Positions 1 to 10,066 of a stretch of DNA of 64,000 bases are shown in pieces; within the stretch, counting starts at the first letter, position 1, and every line of letters starts with the position of its first letter. Below the pieces are notes generated by a model. The model searched no databases. It was not told where the DNA came from and saw only the letters and a list, made by a program, of their open reading frames with translations. This DNA is from Paenibacillus silviterrae (GTDB taxonomy: Bacteria; Bacillota; Bacilli; Paenibacillales; NBRC-103111): contig NZ_JASKUT010000002.1 in NCBI RefSeq assembly GCF_030167925.1, forward strand, positions 62,001 through 126,000, in the 5' to 3' direction. The translations under genes were made by a program, and so were the position numbers.

Positions 1-2
1 CT

Positions 3-557
3 ATTGTGACGGTTGCCGTGGACCATGCCAAGGACCTGTATGCTATCGATCTGTCGTTACAATATGACCGGACCCGCTATGCTCTTCAATCCGTAGAGCT
101 GGCCGAACCGTTTAAGCCGGTCGGCGGCGGGGAACGCGCGTATGTGCTGCATACGGAGACGGACGGCCGCGTTCGCGCGGTAGCCTCGCGCGTGGCGGAG
201 GAGCATGGCGTCAGCGGGGAGGCTGACGTGCTGCGCTTTCGCTTCCGGGCAGCAGGTACACCGGGCGCGACCCGCTGGCAGCTGAATCCGCACACGGCCA
301 TTTCCGATTCGGACGGAGGCGTAGCGACGATCGTCCTGGGGGACGATCAACCTGCAGTCGTGGTTGACTCCAAGCTGATCACCGGCTCCGAGCCCACGGC
401 AGAGGCGCTGAGGCTGCTGGGAGGTGCGCTAGGGAAGAGATCGGGGGAAGATGGCTTTCAAGTGCAGTATGATTTGAATGCGGACGGCCGAATAGGTATT
501 GTCGACCTTGCCTATGTCGCGCTTCGGCTATTGAGCAGGGAGGGAACGAATCCATGA
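3..557 (+). CDS. Cohesin-dockerin protein, C-terminal part (5' end outside window)
   Basis: The reading frame is open from the first bases, so the start lies upstream. The visible 184 residues hold most of a cohesin fold: the strand DLYAIDLSLQYD, a central VRAVASR strand and a closing DVLRFRFRA strand, as in type I cohesins. A dockerin-like tail follows. Its second calcium loop and helix (YDLNADGRIGIVDLAYVAL) are clear. The first repeat (residues about 125-150) has no DxNxDG loop and looks degenerate. The stop overlaps the next start as ATGA at 554-557, so the two genes are translationally coupled. The catalytic or binding part, if any, cannot be seen. Cohesin plus dockerin on one chain is the pattern repeated across this window. 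Confidence 0.8.
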   Translation: MVTVAVDHAKDLYAIDLSLQYDRTRYALQSVELAEPFKPVGGGERAYVLHTETDGRVRAVASRVAEEHGVSGEADVLRFRFRAAGTPGATRWQLNPHTAISDSDGGVATIVLGDDQPAVVVDSKLITGSEPTAEALRLLGGALGKRSGEDGFQVQYDLNADGRIGIVDLAYVALRLLSREGTNP

Positions 558-3500
558 AACGAACCAGGCTGATCTCCGGGATCATGGCAGTGGTAATGCT
601 TCTCACGATGATGATACCATCGATCGGCGGCAGGGAGGTCGCTGCGGAAACGATTCAAGCAGTCCCGCAACTGATGCTGAAGGAGCTGGGCTGGTCGCCG
701 ACCAGCCCGGCCGTCGGCTCTGAGGTGACCTTCTACGCCGATGTAGAGAATCAAGGAACAGCAGCGTATGGGGATGCGCTTGGAGTGAGCTTCGCTGTGG
801 ACGGAGCAACGGTCAGCGAGGCGGTTTATGCCGGGACCTTGGGTCCTCAGCAGACGATCCGATTGACCGGCACCCGCAAGTGGACGGCCCAGCCGAACGA
901 GCATAACATCTCGGTACAGCTTGCAGGCGGGAACGCCCGGCTTCAGCGGCTGATGGTCATGCCGGCGGCTGAGCTGGCCCGGGGCAAGCCGGTTGCTTAC
1001 AGCTCCCAGAAAAGCAATCGGCCGGCAAGCAGCATCACGGACGGCGATATCGAAACGCAATGGGAATCGTCTGCCGTTCCAGCGAGCGTCACCGTCGATC
1101 TTGGTGCGGCGTACGGCGTGAACAAGGTGGTCATGAGCACGGGATTGAGCTGGAGTGCACGTACGCAGACACTGTCGGTGGAGGGAAGTCTCGACGGGAG
1201 CGTGTTTACAACCCTTGCAACACCCAAGGACTACAAGTTCCAAGCTTCTCCGGGTCATCGTCACGAAGTAAGCTTCACGACTGCTAACGTTCGGTATGTG
1301 AGAATTGTCGGGACGAAAAACACCAATGCGGCCAACGGAATCCAATTGACGCAGCTGGAGGTGTATGAGGATCCGGCCTACAAGCCGCCCGGCGGCGGGA
1401 AACCCGAGCTCGCGGTAAGCGGGCTAACCTGGGGGCCGCTAAACGCGTTTGCGGGCGATGCTATCGTCTTTATAGCCGAGTTGGAGAATCGGGGGGACGC
1501 CGATTTCGAAGGATCGCCGGAAGTGCATTTCCAAATCGGCGGGAATACAGTGACCGGTACCGCTGCCGGGTCGAGCATCCCGCGGGGATGGAAGACGACG
1601 GTTACCTCTCAGCCGTGGACGGCGCCTTCGGACGGGACCCAGACGGTTTCCGTCCAAGCGGCTACTTACGGCGCGAATGTTGCAACATACAACGTGCGCA
1701 TACATGACGCGGCTTTGCGGTTGCCGCCGGAATGGACGTACTCGCAGATTGGCAACCATTCGCTGATCGGTTCGGCTCTGTACAATAACGGCAAGTTTAC
1801 GCTCGAAAGCGCAGGTGCCGATTTGACAGGAAGTGCTGATGAGGCCGTCTTTGTGCATCGGAACCAGAGCGGGGATATTGCCCTGGAAGCAAGGCTTGGC
1901 GTTCTATCGGCAACGGATAATGGAGCGGGAGCCGGGATTATGTTCCGCGAGGGGCTGGCGGCGAATGACGACTTCATTTCGCTGCGTCTGCTGAAGAACA
2001 AGACGCTGCGGCTCGATATGAGAAGCAATAACGGCAGCGTCACTTCCAGCGAGCTGCTGACGGGCGTGAATGCGCCCAAGTACTTGAAGCTGGAGAAAAC
2101 GGGAAATGCCTATTCCGCTTATGCGTCGGAGGACGGACTGGACTGGGGCGTACCGCTTACAACGAAGCTGCTGACACTGAGCGGGGAGCTTAAGGCCGGT
2201 TTGGTCGCGACTGCGAAGAACCGAAGTCAGCTTGCAAGGGCAGAGATAGACCACGTCCGCTTCTCGCAAATCGCCAAGGCCGATCTGAGCGTAAGCGAAA
2301 TTACGCTAACGCCTGCGAATCCGAAGCCGGGCGAGACGGTTGCGTTTAGCGCCGAGGTACGGAATACGGGTCTTGAGGCGACCTCATCCACGTCAGTCGA
2401 CGTTGAATTCAAGGTGGATCCCTCCATAAATTCGAAAGTTATTGCGACGGGGACACATACTGGGATTATTCAACCCGGTGAGACAGTGACCATTACAGGA
2501 ACCGAAGTATGGAGCGCCCAGAAGGGGACGCATGCGATCCGTGCTGTGGTCAACCCGAACGGGCAGGCGGTGGAAAGCAATCTTTTGAATAACGAGAGGA
2601 CCTTGTACGCAGCGGTTCGTGAGCCGGCGGCGAACACTGCATTCAATGAACGGGCACGATACCTTCTTGAAACCTTCTCTACGACGGAGCCACAGCAGAC
2701 GGATCGGACATTATGGGTGAAGGAAGCGGTATTTTATGCTCAAGCCCGCTTCGAGCTGGCGGTCGATGTCGAACGGGCGCTCGAGTGGATGCAGAGCATC
2801 AATGACAACCCGGCCGGAGCATCGATGTTTTTTTACACGGCCAATATCGACACGTATCTGAAGTACGGACATTTGTATTCCGAGGCCTTGCGGGCAAAGG
2901 TTAAGCAGCGGCTGCAGGAGGTCGATTATTCGAACAACGGCAGTACGGAGAATCATCTGATCAAATTCAGAACGGCCGGATATTTGACCGCCCAAACGTG
3001 GCCGGACTGGAGCAAAGCGGCAGTAACGAAGCAGTTTGCGGAGCGGGATATCGTTGATATGCTCACACGCTTCGTGAAGTACGGAATGAAGGAATATGAC
3101 TCGACTACATATGCCGCGCTTTATTTGGAGTGCTTGCTGATGCTGAATGACTATGCGGAGGATCCGCTATTGAGACAGCAGGCAAGGATGACGGCGGATT
3201 GGATGCTGGCGAATATCGCGGGCGAATGGGTGAACGGCTATTGGATGTCGTCTTCGCTGCGCGATTATGACGGGGTAAGTCCGAAGCTGGCGGCGGCAGG
3301 CAACGTTATGGCCTGGCTCTACCTCGGGGGAGAGGAACGGCCGCGTCTGCGGGAGAACGAGCTGTCGTATCCCGAGGGCATGTATGCGGTCATGGCCGCC
3401 TTGTCGGAATACCGGGCACCCGAGCTGGTAGAACGAATTGCCCAGGATCGTTCCGAGCCTCATCTGCATCTGGAGAGCCACGACCAGCATCCGACCAATA

Positions 3501-5875
3501 AGCTCAATCCTCCCTCGGGATATAGGAAAACAAGCTACTTGACCGATCGTTACGGCGTAGCGAGTCAGTTTGACGGGAACGGCAAGCTGGGCTGGTCCGA
3601 CCAGCTGAGGCGCTGGCTGGTCCGGTGGGTTTCCCCGGAAGCATACAGCACGTTCTTTATGACGCACCCGAAGAGAGGGGGCATCGTCTCCGGCGGGACG
3701 GCCTACGAGCAGGTTCTGCAGAAGGACGGGGCGATCATAGCCGTCTACAACATCCCATCGGGCGACGCGTACCCTTATGTTAACGGGCCGTTCCCGGAAG
3801 GACTGCATGCGATCAAGAACGACCCCAGCGGCTGGCTGTTCGCGCATCACGGGTCCGTGCTGCTGGCCGTCAAGCCGCTGAAGCCCTATACCTGGACCTC
3901 TGCATCGATCGGGACGCTGACGGTGCCGGTGATCCGCAGCGAAGCGCTGAAGAACGGCGTCGTCGTCGAGACAGCCAAGCCGGACAGCTACGCGGAGCCC
4001 GGCGATGGGTCGCTGCCGGAAGCGCAGCGCCGCAGTGCGGAGCTGGAGCGCTTCGCCGAAGCGATCCGCACGAAGACGTCCGTCGACGTCTCGGCTCTCG
4101 ATAACCCGACACCCGCTCTCAAGTACACTTCGCTTGCAGGAGACGTGCTTCGCCTCACCTACAACGGGGAGCGCAGCATCAACGGTACGGCCGTTGATTA
4201 CGACCACTGGCCTTTGATCCGTTCCCCGTTTATGGATCAGCAGGTCGGAAGCAATCTGCTCACGTTAAGACAAGGCGACGAAGCGTTAGTGTACAATTTT
4301 GCGACCTGGCAAGTATCGGTGCCGACGCAGGGTCCGGATGTGTCACCGACCCGGATCTCCTGGTCGCCTGACCAGCCGGTTGTCGGACAATCACTGACTC
4401 TAAGCGCGGAAGTAACGAACGTCGGCTTGACTCCGTCGCCAGACGGAGGGATCCAAGTAACGTTCAAGGCGGACGGTACGACGATCGATACCGTGACCCG
4501 TACCGGAACGATGGCTGCCGGGGAAGCCGTCACTGTCGTTTCGCGGGGCTGGAAGCCGGCGAAGTCCGGAAGCGTGGCGGTCGAGGTTGAGGTGCGGCCC
4601 GTGGACTGGGTGGAAGCGGCGGACGGGAACAACGGTATTGCCGCAGCGATGAACGTATCCGGCTTGGAGCGGGTATTGTTCACGGACGATTTTGCTTCCG
4701 ACATTACGAGCCGCTGGGATTCGGCGGGCAGTACGGGAAGCTGGTCTCACGAAACGGACGCTTCGATCGGCTCCCAGGTCATGAAGGCCAGTAATACGGC
4801 GACGACGGGCAATCCGGTACGCAAGGTGGCCAAATCGTCATTCTGGGATGATTATAATAGTTCCAATCGGGACTACAACTTTGAATTCCGAGCCAAATAT
4901 GCGGGGGGACAGAGTAATAACGGAACGGGCGAGCAGTTCCGTGCGCTGGTCCGGTTTGCGAATCCGCAGAGCTATTATTATTTCGACTTTAATGACAAGA
5001 ACAAGACGGTGGCGTTCCTCAAATATACGGAGGCTACCGGCTTCGTAACGATTAACCAGCCGACGAAAATTACGGATAAAATACCGGGCTTCTCGTTTGG
5101 CCAATATCATCGTTACCGCATTCAGGCGGAAGGGGACCGTTTCTCCCTGTATATCAATAACCAGCTTGTCATGCAGACCGCACCCGATACATCGGTATCG
5201 GCCGGGTCCGTCGGATTTATGAACCGGAATTCCGAGCTGTGGATCGATGAGGTAGCGGTGAAAGCGACAGCTGCGGACCCCGGTCCTGTTGATCCAACGC
5301 ATTTCGAGATCGTGCTGGATCGGGTCAATGACGACGTTCAGCTGGAAGCTGTGCTTACCGCCAAGAAAGCCTCCGATCTGTACGCGGCCCAGCTTCACTT
5401 GGCTTTTGATTCGAATGTAATGACCTTGACGAGAGCTGAGGCCATGCCTGAATTCGGTGCTCATGCAACCGCTGAGTTGACGGAGCAGGGGACTTATACC
5501 CTTGTCGCCGTATCGCGTACAGCGGCAGACGGTACGCATGGCGTGGATGGGGAGGTGCCGATGTTGCGGCTGGTTTTTACACCGAAGAATAACGGTTCGG
5601 CCTACACCGTCAAGGTGCTGAAGGGATCCACCTATACGGACAGCAAGGGAGACGGGACCAAAACCTCCGAGGATAGGGAAGCGGTGCTATTATCGGCAAA
5701 TACGGACGTCAACGGTGACGGAACGACGGACGTCGGAGATTTGACCTTGATCGGTAAGGCTGCCGGTAAAAATTTCCCCGAGCCAGGCTATTCGAAGGTC
5801 TATGATATGAACGGGGACGGTCGTATCGATGCAGCCGATTGGACATACGTGGCAAGGAAGCTGCTTCGGCAGTAA
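554..5875 (+). CDS. Secreted multidomain protein: CARDB, discoidin, toroid-like core, cohesin, dockerin
   Basis: This is a 1773-residue exported protein with a signal peptide at about 1-31. Domains read in order: CARDB-like beta-sandwich (38-125), F5/8 type C discoidin-like sugar-binding module (142-273), CARDB-like (284-385), concanavalin-like fold (388-573), CARDB-like (576-690), a helix-rich region resembling an alpha/alpha toroid (about 697-1000), a beta-rich region (about 1000-1245) with motif YLTDRYGVASQ, CARDB-like (1260-1372), laminin G/concanavalin-like (1375-1577), cohesin (1582-1712) and dockerin (1716-1773, loops DVNGDGTTD and DMNGDGRID). A toroid followed by a beta-sandwich is typical of polysaccharide lyases and some hydrolases. 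I could not assign a family or catalytic residues, so substrate is unknown. It overlaps the previous gene by ATGA and is followed by a hairpin and an SLH-cohesin anchor gene. Confidence 0.85.
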   Translation: MKRTRLISGIMAVVMLLTMMIPSIGGREVAAETIQAVPQLMLKELGWSPTSPAVGSEVTFYADVENQGTAAYGDALGVSFAVDGATVSEAVYAGTLGPQQTIRLTGTRKWTAQPNEHNISVQLAGGNARLQRLMVMPAAELARGKPVAYSSQKSNRPASSITDGDIETQWESSAVPASVTVDLGAAYGVNKVVMSTGLSWSARTQTLSVEGSLDGSVFTTLATPKDYKFQASPGHRHEVSFTTANVRYVRIVGTKNTNAANGIQLTQLEVYEDPAYKPPGGGKPELAVSGLTWGPLNAFAGDAIVFIAELENRGDADFEGSPEVHFQIGGNTVTGTAAGSSIPRGWKTTVTSQPWTAPSDGTQTVSVQAATYGANVATYNVRIHDAALRLPPEWTYSQIGNHSLIGSALYNNGKFTLESAGADLTGSADEAVFVHRNQSGDIALEARLGVLSATDNGAGAGIMFREGLAANDDFISLRLLKNKTLRLDMRSNNGSVTSSELLTGVNAPKYLKLEKTGNAYSAYASEDGLDWGVPLTTKLLTLSGELKAGLVATAKNRSQLARAEIDHVRFSQIAKADLSVSEITLTPANPKPGETVAFSAEVRNTGLEATSSTSVDVEFKVDPSINSKVIATGTHTGIIQPGETVTITGTEVWSAQKGTHAIRAVVNPNGQAVESNLLNNERTLYAAVREPAANTAFNERARYLLETFSTTEPQQTDRTLWVKEAVFYAQARFELAVDVERALEWMQSINDNPAGASMFFYTANIDTYLKYGHLYSEALRAKVKQRLQEVDYSNNGSTENHLIKFRTAGYLTAQTWPDWSKAAVTKQFAERDIVDMLTRFVKYGMKEYDSTTYAALYLECLLMLNDYAEDPLLRQQARMTADWMLANIAGEWVNGYWMSSSLRDYDGVSPKLAAAGNVMAWLYLGGEERPRLRENELSYPEGMYAVMAALSEYRAPELVERIAQDRSEPHLHLESHDQHPTNKLNPPSGYRKTSYLTDRYGVASQFDGNGKLGWSDQLRRWLVRWVSPEAYSTFFMTHPKRGGIVSGGTAYEQVLQKDGAIIAVYNIPSGDAYPYVNGPFPEGLHAIKNDPSGWLFAHHGSVLLAVKPLKPYTWTSASIGTLTVPVIRSEALKNGVVVETAKPDSYAEPGDGSLPEAQRRSAELERFAEAIRTKTSVDVSALDNPTPALKYTSLAGDVLRLTYNGERSINGTAVDYDHWPLIRSPFMDQQVGSNLLTLRQGDEALVYNFATWQVSVPTQGPDVSPTRISWSPDQPVVGQSLTLSAEVTNVGLTPSPDGGIQVTFKADGTTIDTVTRTGTMAAGEAVTVVSRGWKPAKSGSVAVEVEVRPVDWVEAADGNNGIAAAMNVSGLERVLFTDDFASDITSRWDSAGSTGSWSHETDASIGSQVMKASNTATTGNPVRKVAKSSFWDDYNSSNRDYNFEFRAKYAGGQSNNGTGEQFRALVRFANPQSYYYFDFNDKNKTVAFLKYTEATGFVTINQPTKITDKIPGFSFGQYHRYRIQAEGDRFSLYINNQLVMQTAPDTSVSAGSVGFMNRNSELWIDEVAVKATAADPGPVDPTHFEIVLDRVNDDVQLEAVLTAKKASDLYAAQLHLAFDSNVMTLTRAEAMPEFGAHATAELTEQGTYTLVAVSRTAADGTHGVDGEVPMLRLVFTPKNNGSAYTVKVLKGSTYTDSKGDGTKTSEDREAVLLSANTDVNGDGTTDVGDLTLIGKAAGKNFPEPGYSKVYDMNGDGRIDAADWTYVARKLLRQ

Positions 5876-5888
5876 AACAGGATATGAA

Positions 5889-5919
5889 ACAGATTTTGCC
5901 ATGGCGAAGGCAAAACTGT
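5889..5919 (+). other. Intercistronic hairpin before anchor gene
   Basis: An inverted repeat (ACAGATTTTGCC pairing with GGCAAAACTGT, one mismatch) lies between the stop at 5875 and the ribosome site AGGGAGG at about 5921. No T-tract follows, so it is more likely an mRNA processing or stability element than a terminator. Confidence 0.5.
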
Positions 5920-5934
5920 CAGGGAGGATGAACC

Positions 5935-7941
5935 ATGCGGTTGAAGATAACGGGCTTGCTCGGATTGGCGCTAGCGGTGCTGCTGGGAATGGTTCCGCAA
6001 GGCGCTCTGGCTTCGGGTCAGCAGGCGATACAGGCGGAGCTGACGCTGCACCGGTCCGGAGGAGCATCGGGTCACCCGGTTCGGGGAGAAACCATCGAGG
6101 TAGCCGTCCATGTACCGGTGTCGCAAGGCATATTTGGTGCCGAATACCGGATTACCTATGATCCGGCGTATTTGGAGCCGGCGGCGGAGTCGGAGTGGAG
6201 TATCCATGAAGGTTTCGAAGCATGGGCGAAGCGCGTAGACCGGACTGCCGGGACGATCACGATGGCCATGACGCGGCGGACGCTCCCGCCCGAGATGCAG
6301 GAGAGTCTGCAGCTTGCTGCGGTACCGTTCCGGGCGCGTTCGACGGGAGAAAGCCAGCTAAGATTGATGTCGTTTCAAGCTGTGGATACAAAGCCGAAGG
6401 AGCTTCGGACGGAGCCGGAGGCCTTGTTGCGGCTTACCGTTCTGCCGAGCCAAACGCCCGTGGAAGAGCCTGACGATGAGGATGAAGATCAAGGCTCCGG
6501 CTGGGGCAACGGTTATTCCCCGCTTCCGGCGGCCGGCGGCAGTGGTGTGGAGCCGGATATGGGGCGAATGCCTACGGCTGAGCTTGTCGAGTACGCGCTT
6601 AAGCAGCTGGATGCGCTCGCTCCTTCCAGCCCGAAGGAGCAGGTTGATCGCGTATTGCGCTGGCTGAAGGAGGCCTCTCATCGCTTGACGCGTTATGACG
6701 TCACAGCGGCAGGCGCAGCCTCACAAGGCGAATCCGAGGTTCGGCTTTCCTCTAAGGAATTCGGCAAGCATATCGACACGTACGTCAAGGTGTTGACTGC
6801 ATATGAACGGCTGTCGAATAGCAAGGGGCTGCCAAGTCTGAACCATTCCGAAGGGCGCGAGATCCTCGTGGCGCCGGAGCTTTCGGCTTCTTCAGACCGG
6901 AGTCTGAGAATTCAAGTGCCGGAGACCGGGCTGGCTAAGCTCCAAGCAGCCGGGATTTCGCTTCGCTTAAGGCTGGGAAGCGTCGCGTTTCTTATTCCCC
7001 CTGGCGCGGTGAAGGCTCAGGATTCTCAGCGGGAGGGGTTGTTCGTCCAATTTGCAGCCGAGCCGTTGCCGGATAACGCCCGTCAGCGGCAGGATGGCAA
7101 ACCGGGCGAAGGGTATAACCCTGTCGGTGACCGGTATGAGCTGAGTGCCGTTCGGACGGGCGACGGAGCTGCCAGCAAGCTTGTCGGCCTCTTCGACAGA
7201 AGCCTGCAGGTCGAGCTTCCGCTCCCACAGGAGGGCTTGAACGGACTTGACCCCAGAAAGCTGGGCGTCTATCGTTTCGACGAGAAGAAGTCTGCTTGGG
7301 AATATGCAGGCGGCTTGTATCGGCAAGGAGTAATGCGCTTCGAGACGGAGCATTTCAGTGAATATTCGATTATGGCATATCACAAGACATTCGATGATGT
7401 GGGACCGGGACATTGGGCCGCGGCGGATATCTCCCTGCTTGCGTCGAAGCATATCGCGACCGGCACGGACGAGAGGAATTTCACGCCGTCCGGGGACGTG
7501 ACCCGGGCTCAGTTTGCCGCATTGCTTGCACGAACGCTGCGATTGGAGGCTACTGCGTCGACCGGAAGGTTCGACGACGTATCTCCATCGTCGTGGTACG
7601 CTTCCAGCGTGGAAGCGGTGGCACAGGCCGGGATCGTCGACGGAGTGGGGGAACGGCGTTACGCTCCCGAGGAACGCATAACCCGAGAGCAAATGGCTGT
7701 GATGCTCGTCAAGGCTTCCCGGTTATTGCAGCCTGAGGCCGCTGCCGTTCGCAGCGAAACGCTTCCGTTCAATGATGTCAACCGGATCAGCGAATGGGCA
7801 TTGGCCGCCGTCACGGAGGCGTACCGCCTCGGCTTCATACAAGGCATTACCGATCGGGACTATGCGCCGCAGCAACAGGTTCAGCGGGCGCAGGCAGCTT
7901 CAGTGATGATCCGTCTATTAAGCGCTGCGGATCGGCTATAG
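5935..7941 (+). CDS. SLH-anchored cohesin protein (anchoring scaffoldin candidate 1)
   Basis: This 668-residue exported protein has a signal peptide at 1-27, then one cohesin-like domain (about 33-168; strands ELTLHRSG, GAEYRITYDP and ITMAMTRRTL). An acidic and Gly/Pro linker follows (171-202), then a helical stretch (208-300), a beta-rich domain (about 300-480) also present in the second anchor at 29513, and three SLH repeats (483-540, 546-605, 610-668; FDDVGPGHWA, FDDVSPSSWY, FNDVNRISEW). SLH repeats bind pyruvylated secondary wall polymer in related bacilli. The protein is therefore predicted to display a single cohesin on the cell surface. It carries no dockerin and no catalytic domain. 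It follows a cohesin-dockerin protein by 59 nt and ends its transcription unit at a terminator. Start: ATG with GGGAGGAT upstream. Confidence 0.9.
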   Translation: MRLKITGLLGLALAVLLGMVPQGALASGQQAIQAELTLHRSGGASGHPVRGETIEVAVHVPVSQGIFGAEYRITYDPAYLEPAAESEWSIHEGFEAWAKRVDRTAGTITMAMTRRTLPPEMQESLQLAAVPFRARSTGESQLRLMSFQAVDTKPKELRTEPEALLRLTVLPSQTPVEEPDDEDEDQGSGWGNGYSPLPAAGGSGVEPDMGRMPTAELVEYALKQLDALAPSSPKEQVDRVLRWLKEASHRLTRYDVTAAGAASQGESEVRLSSKEFGKHIDTYVKVLTAYERLSNSKGLPSLNHSEGREILVAPELSASSDRSLRIQVPETGLAKLQAAGISLRLRLGSVAFLIPPGAVKAQDSQREGLFVQFAAEPLPDNARQRQDGKPGEGYNPVGDRYELSAVRTGDGAASKLVGLFDRSLQVELPLPQEGLNGLDPRKLGVYRFDEKKSAWEYAGGLYRQGVMRFETEHFSEYSIMAYHKTFDDVGPGHWAAADISLLASKHIATGTDERNFTPSGDVTRAQFAALLARTLRLEATASTGRFDDVSPSSWYASSVEAVAQAGIVDGVGERRYAPEERITREQMAVMLVKASRLLQPEAAAVRSETLPFNDVNRISEWALAAVTEAYRLGFIQGITDRDYAPQQQVQRAQAASVMIRLLSAADRL

Positions 7942-7951
7942 GCGGTGAATC

Positions 7952-7993
7952 AGCCCGTCTGTCAGGCACACGACAGTGTGTGACAGGCGGGCT
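7952..7993 (+). terminator. Terminator-like hairpin after anchor gene 1
   Basis: A long stem (AGCCCGTCTGTCA with TGACAGGCGGGCT) is followed by CTTTCCT. The tail is weak, but the position at the end of the unit and before a transporter operon fits termination. Confidence 0.65.
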
Positions 7994-8178
7994 CTTTCCT
8001 GCCTGCACTGCTGGATGTGAAATTATAGATAACAGCATTTTGCGTGTTTTCCCCCGTAATTCTTCTTTTCTCTCCAGTTTTCGGTCGAACGGCAACAAGG
8101 TATTCTTATAGATGTAAGCCCTTTCCGAAAGGCAGCCAAACCAATACGGAAACAGAGATGAGGAGGAAAGAAAACCAT

Positions 8179-9144
8179 ATGGAGATGGAGATGAAGGACT
8201 CGAGCCCTGCACGAACGGCAGCGCGCCTCAAGCCGCGGACCCGGTCCGGACTGAGGCAACTATGGAAGTTCAGGCTGTTGTACGCCCTGCTGCTGCCCGC
8301 CTTTGCCTGGGTGTTTCTATTCGATTATTTGCCGATCTACGGCATCGGCATTGCTTTTTTGGATTACAATTTCATTCAAGGCATTTCGGGAAGCGAATGG
8401 GCGGGGCTGAAGCATTTTCGGATGCTGTTTGAATCGGAAATGTTCCGCACGGCATTCCTCAATACGCTAATTATCAACTTGTACAAGATGATCAGCGGTT
8501 TCATTTGCCCCATCCTGTTAGCGCTTGCACTGAATGAAATCCGCGTGGTTTGGTTTAAGAAGACACTTCAGACGGCGGTTTATCTTCCAAGATTTGTATC
8601 CTGGGTCGTTTATGGTGGGATTATCACACTGCTGCTGTCACCCGAGACCGGCATCGTTAACGGCATCGTTCAATGGTTTGGCGGAGAGCCTGCCTATCTG
8701 CTGGCGGAGCCCGCGTACTTCCGCACGATCCTTGTTGTCACCGACGCTATGAAGGAGATGGGCTGGGCAGCCATTATTTATATTGCCGCTATCGCCGGCC
8801 TGAACCCTGAGGTGTATGAGGCGGCTATCGTCGATGGAGCGACGCGCTTCCAACGCATCGTTCACGTCACACTGCCGGGTATTTCCAGTACGATCGTGGT
8901 GATGTTCATTCTGCGGGTGGGTCATATTATGGGCGCGGGTCTGGACCAGATCATCAACCTTTACAATCCGATGGTGTTTGAGGTGGGGGATATTCTCGAC
9001 ACCTACATTTACCGGATGGGGATCGAGCAATTCAACGTGAGCTTGGCGACGGCGGCTGATCTCATCAAAGGTGTGATCGGCTTTATCATGGTGCTCGCTG
9101 CCAATTATACGGCGAAGCGAATTAACGATTCGGGTATTTTCTAG
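8179..9144 (+). CDS. Sugar ABC transporter permease, LplB type (CUT1)
   Basis: A 321-residue membrane protein of the MalF/LplB family. The basic N-terminal segment RLKPRTRSGLRQLWKFR precedes the first membrane helix. The cytoplasmic EAA loop is clear (YEAAIVDGATRFQRIVHVTL) and contacts the ATPase in this family. I chose the ATG at 8179 because AGGAGGAAAG lies just before it; the frame is open upstream but without a ribosome site. It is first in an operon with a second permease (18 nt on) and a binding protein. No ATPase gene is nearby, which is usual for Firmicute CUT1 importers served by a shared MsmX-type ATPase. The substrate is not shown; an oligosaccharide is likely from the context. Confidence 0.92.
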   Translation: MEMEMKDSSPARTAARLKPRTRSGLRQLWKFRLLYALLLPAFAWVFLFDYLPIYGIGIAFLDYNFIQGISGSEWAGLKHFRMLFESEMFRTAFLNTLIINLYKMISGFICPILLALALNEIRVVWFKKTLQTAVYLPRFVSWVVYGGIITLLLSPETGIVNGIVQWFGGEPAYLLAEPAYFRTILVVTDAMKEMGWAAIIYIAAIAGLNPEVYEAAIVDGATRFQRIVHVTLPGISSTIVVMFILRVGHIMGAGLDQIINLYNPMVFEVGDILDTYIYRMGIEQFNVSLATAADLIKGVIGFIMVLAANYTAKRINDSGIF

Positions 9145-9162
9145 GAAAGGAGGCTCCGGCAA

Positions 9163-10038
9163 GTGAAGCTGACCACAGGAGAAAAAACGTTTGTAACGGC
9201 TAACTACATTGTACTGACTCTATTAACATGCCTGATCGTGCTGCCGTTCTGGTACGTGATCACGGTTTCGTTAACGCCCTACCATATCTTCAGCGAACGC
9301 AACGGCATGGTTCTGCTGCCGACGTCGATCCATCTGGAGTATTACACATTTTTGCTGGAAAAAGGGTCCTTGATCTATAAAGCGTACAGTACGACGCTTC
9401 GCAATACGGCGGGAGGGGTAGTGCTCGCGCTGTTCCTCACAGCGACGGCAGCCTATGCGTTGGCCGATAAGAGATTGCCCGGGCGAAAGCTGCTCTTGCT
9501 CTATTTCGTCTTCACGATGCTGTTTCGCGGGGGCATGATTCCGACCTACATTACGATCAAAGACCTCGGACTGCTGAATACGGACTGGGTGCTTATTCTG
9601 GTCATGGCGTACAGCGCATTTTATATGATCATCATGAAAACCTTTTTCGAGGGACTTCCGGAAAGCTTGCGGGAATCGGCGGAAATCGACGGGGCTTCAG
9701 AGTTTCGCATTCTGTGGCAGATCGTACTGCCGTTGTCGATGCCGGTCATGGCTTCTATCGGATTGATGTATATGGTTGTGTACTGGAACGATTTCTTCAA
9801 CGCCATGTTGTACGTTACGGATTGGAACAAAGCTCCCGTTCAGCTTGTGCTGCGAATGATCATCGCTAACTCCAGTCTTCCGCCGGAGCTGCTGGAAACG
9901 GCAGGCTCGACGCCGCCTCCAACCGTCGGAATTCAGATGGCGGCGATCGTCATTGTCGCACTGCCGATGCTGGTGATTTATCCGTTTATTCAAAAATATT
10001 TCGAGCAGGGTATGATGGTCGGCTCCGTGAAAGGCTAG
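9163..10038 (+). CDS. Sugar ABC transporter permease, LplC/MalG type (CUT1)
   Basis: A 291-residue inner-membrane permease and partner of the LplB-type protein just upstream. It starts at GTG with GAAAGGAGG in front. The EAA loop is ESAEIDGASEFRILWQIVLP, followed by LSMPVMASIG and a last helix near residues 260-280. The C-terminus EQGMMVGSVKG is characteristic of the LplC branch. The pair would form the channel for the sugar carried by the lipoprotein encoded at 10123. A small hairpin separates it from that gene. Confidence 0.93.
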   Translation: MKLTTGEKTFVTANYIVLTLLTCLIVLPFWYVITVSLTPYHIFSERNGMVLLPTSIHLEYYTFLLEKGSLIYKAYSTTLRNTAGGVVLALFLTATAAYALADKRLPGRKLLLLYFVFTMLFRGGMIPTYITIKDLGLLNTDWVLILVMAYSAFYMIIMKTFFEGLPESLRESAEIDGASEFRILWQIVLPLSMPVMASIGLMYMVVYWNDFFNAMLYVTDWNKAPVQLVLRMIIANSSLPPELLETAGSTPPPTVGIQMAAIVIVALPMLVIYPFIQKYFEQGMMVGSVKG

Positions 10039-10066
10039 CCGAATTCGGACGAAAATGTAAAGAAGC

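Noticed and set aside
3167..4207. Long open frame on the minus strand inside the 1773-residue gene
   Set aside because: It lies wholly opposite a protein with clear domains, has no ribosome site and no recognisable motif. GC-rich codons in the true frame leave such shadows.
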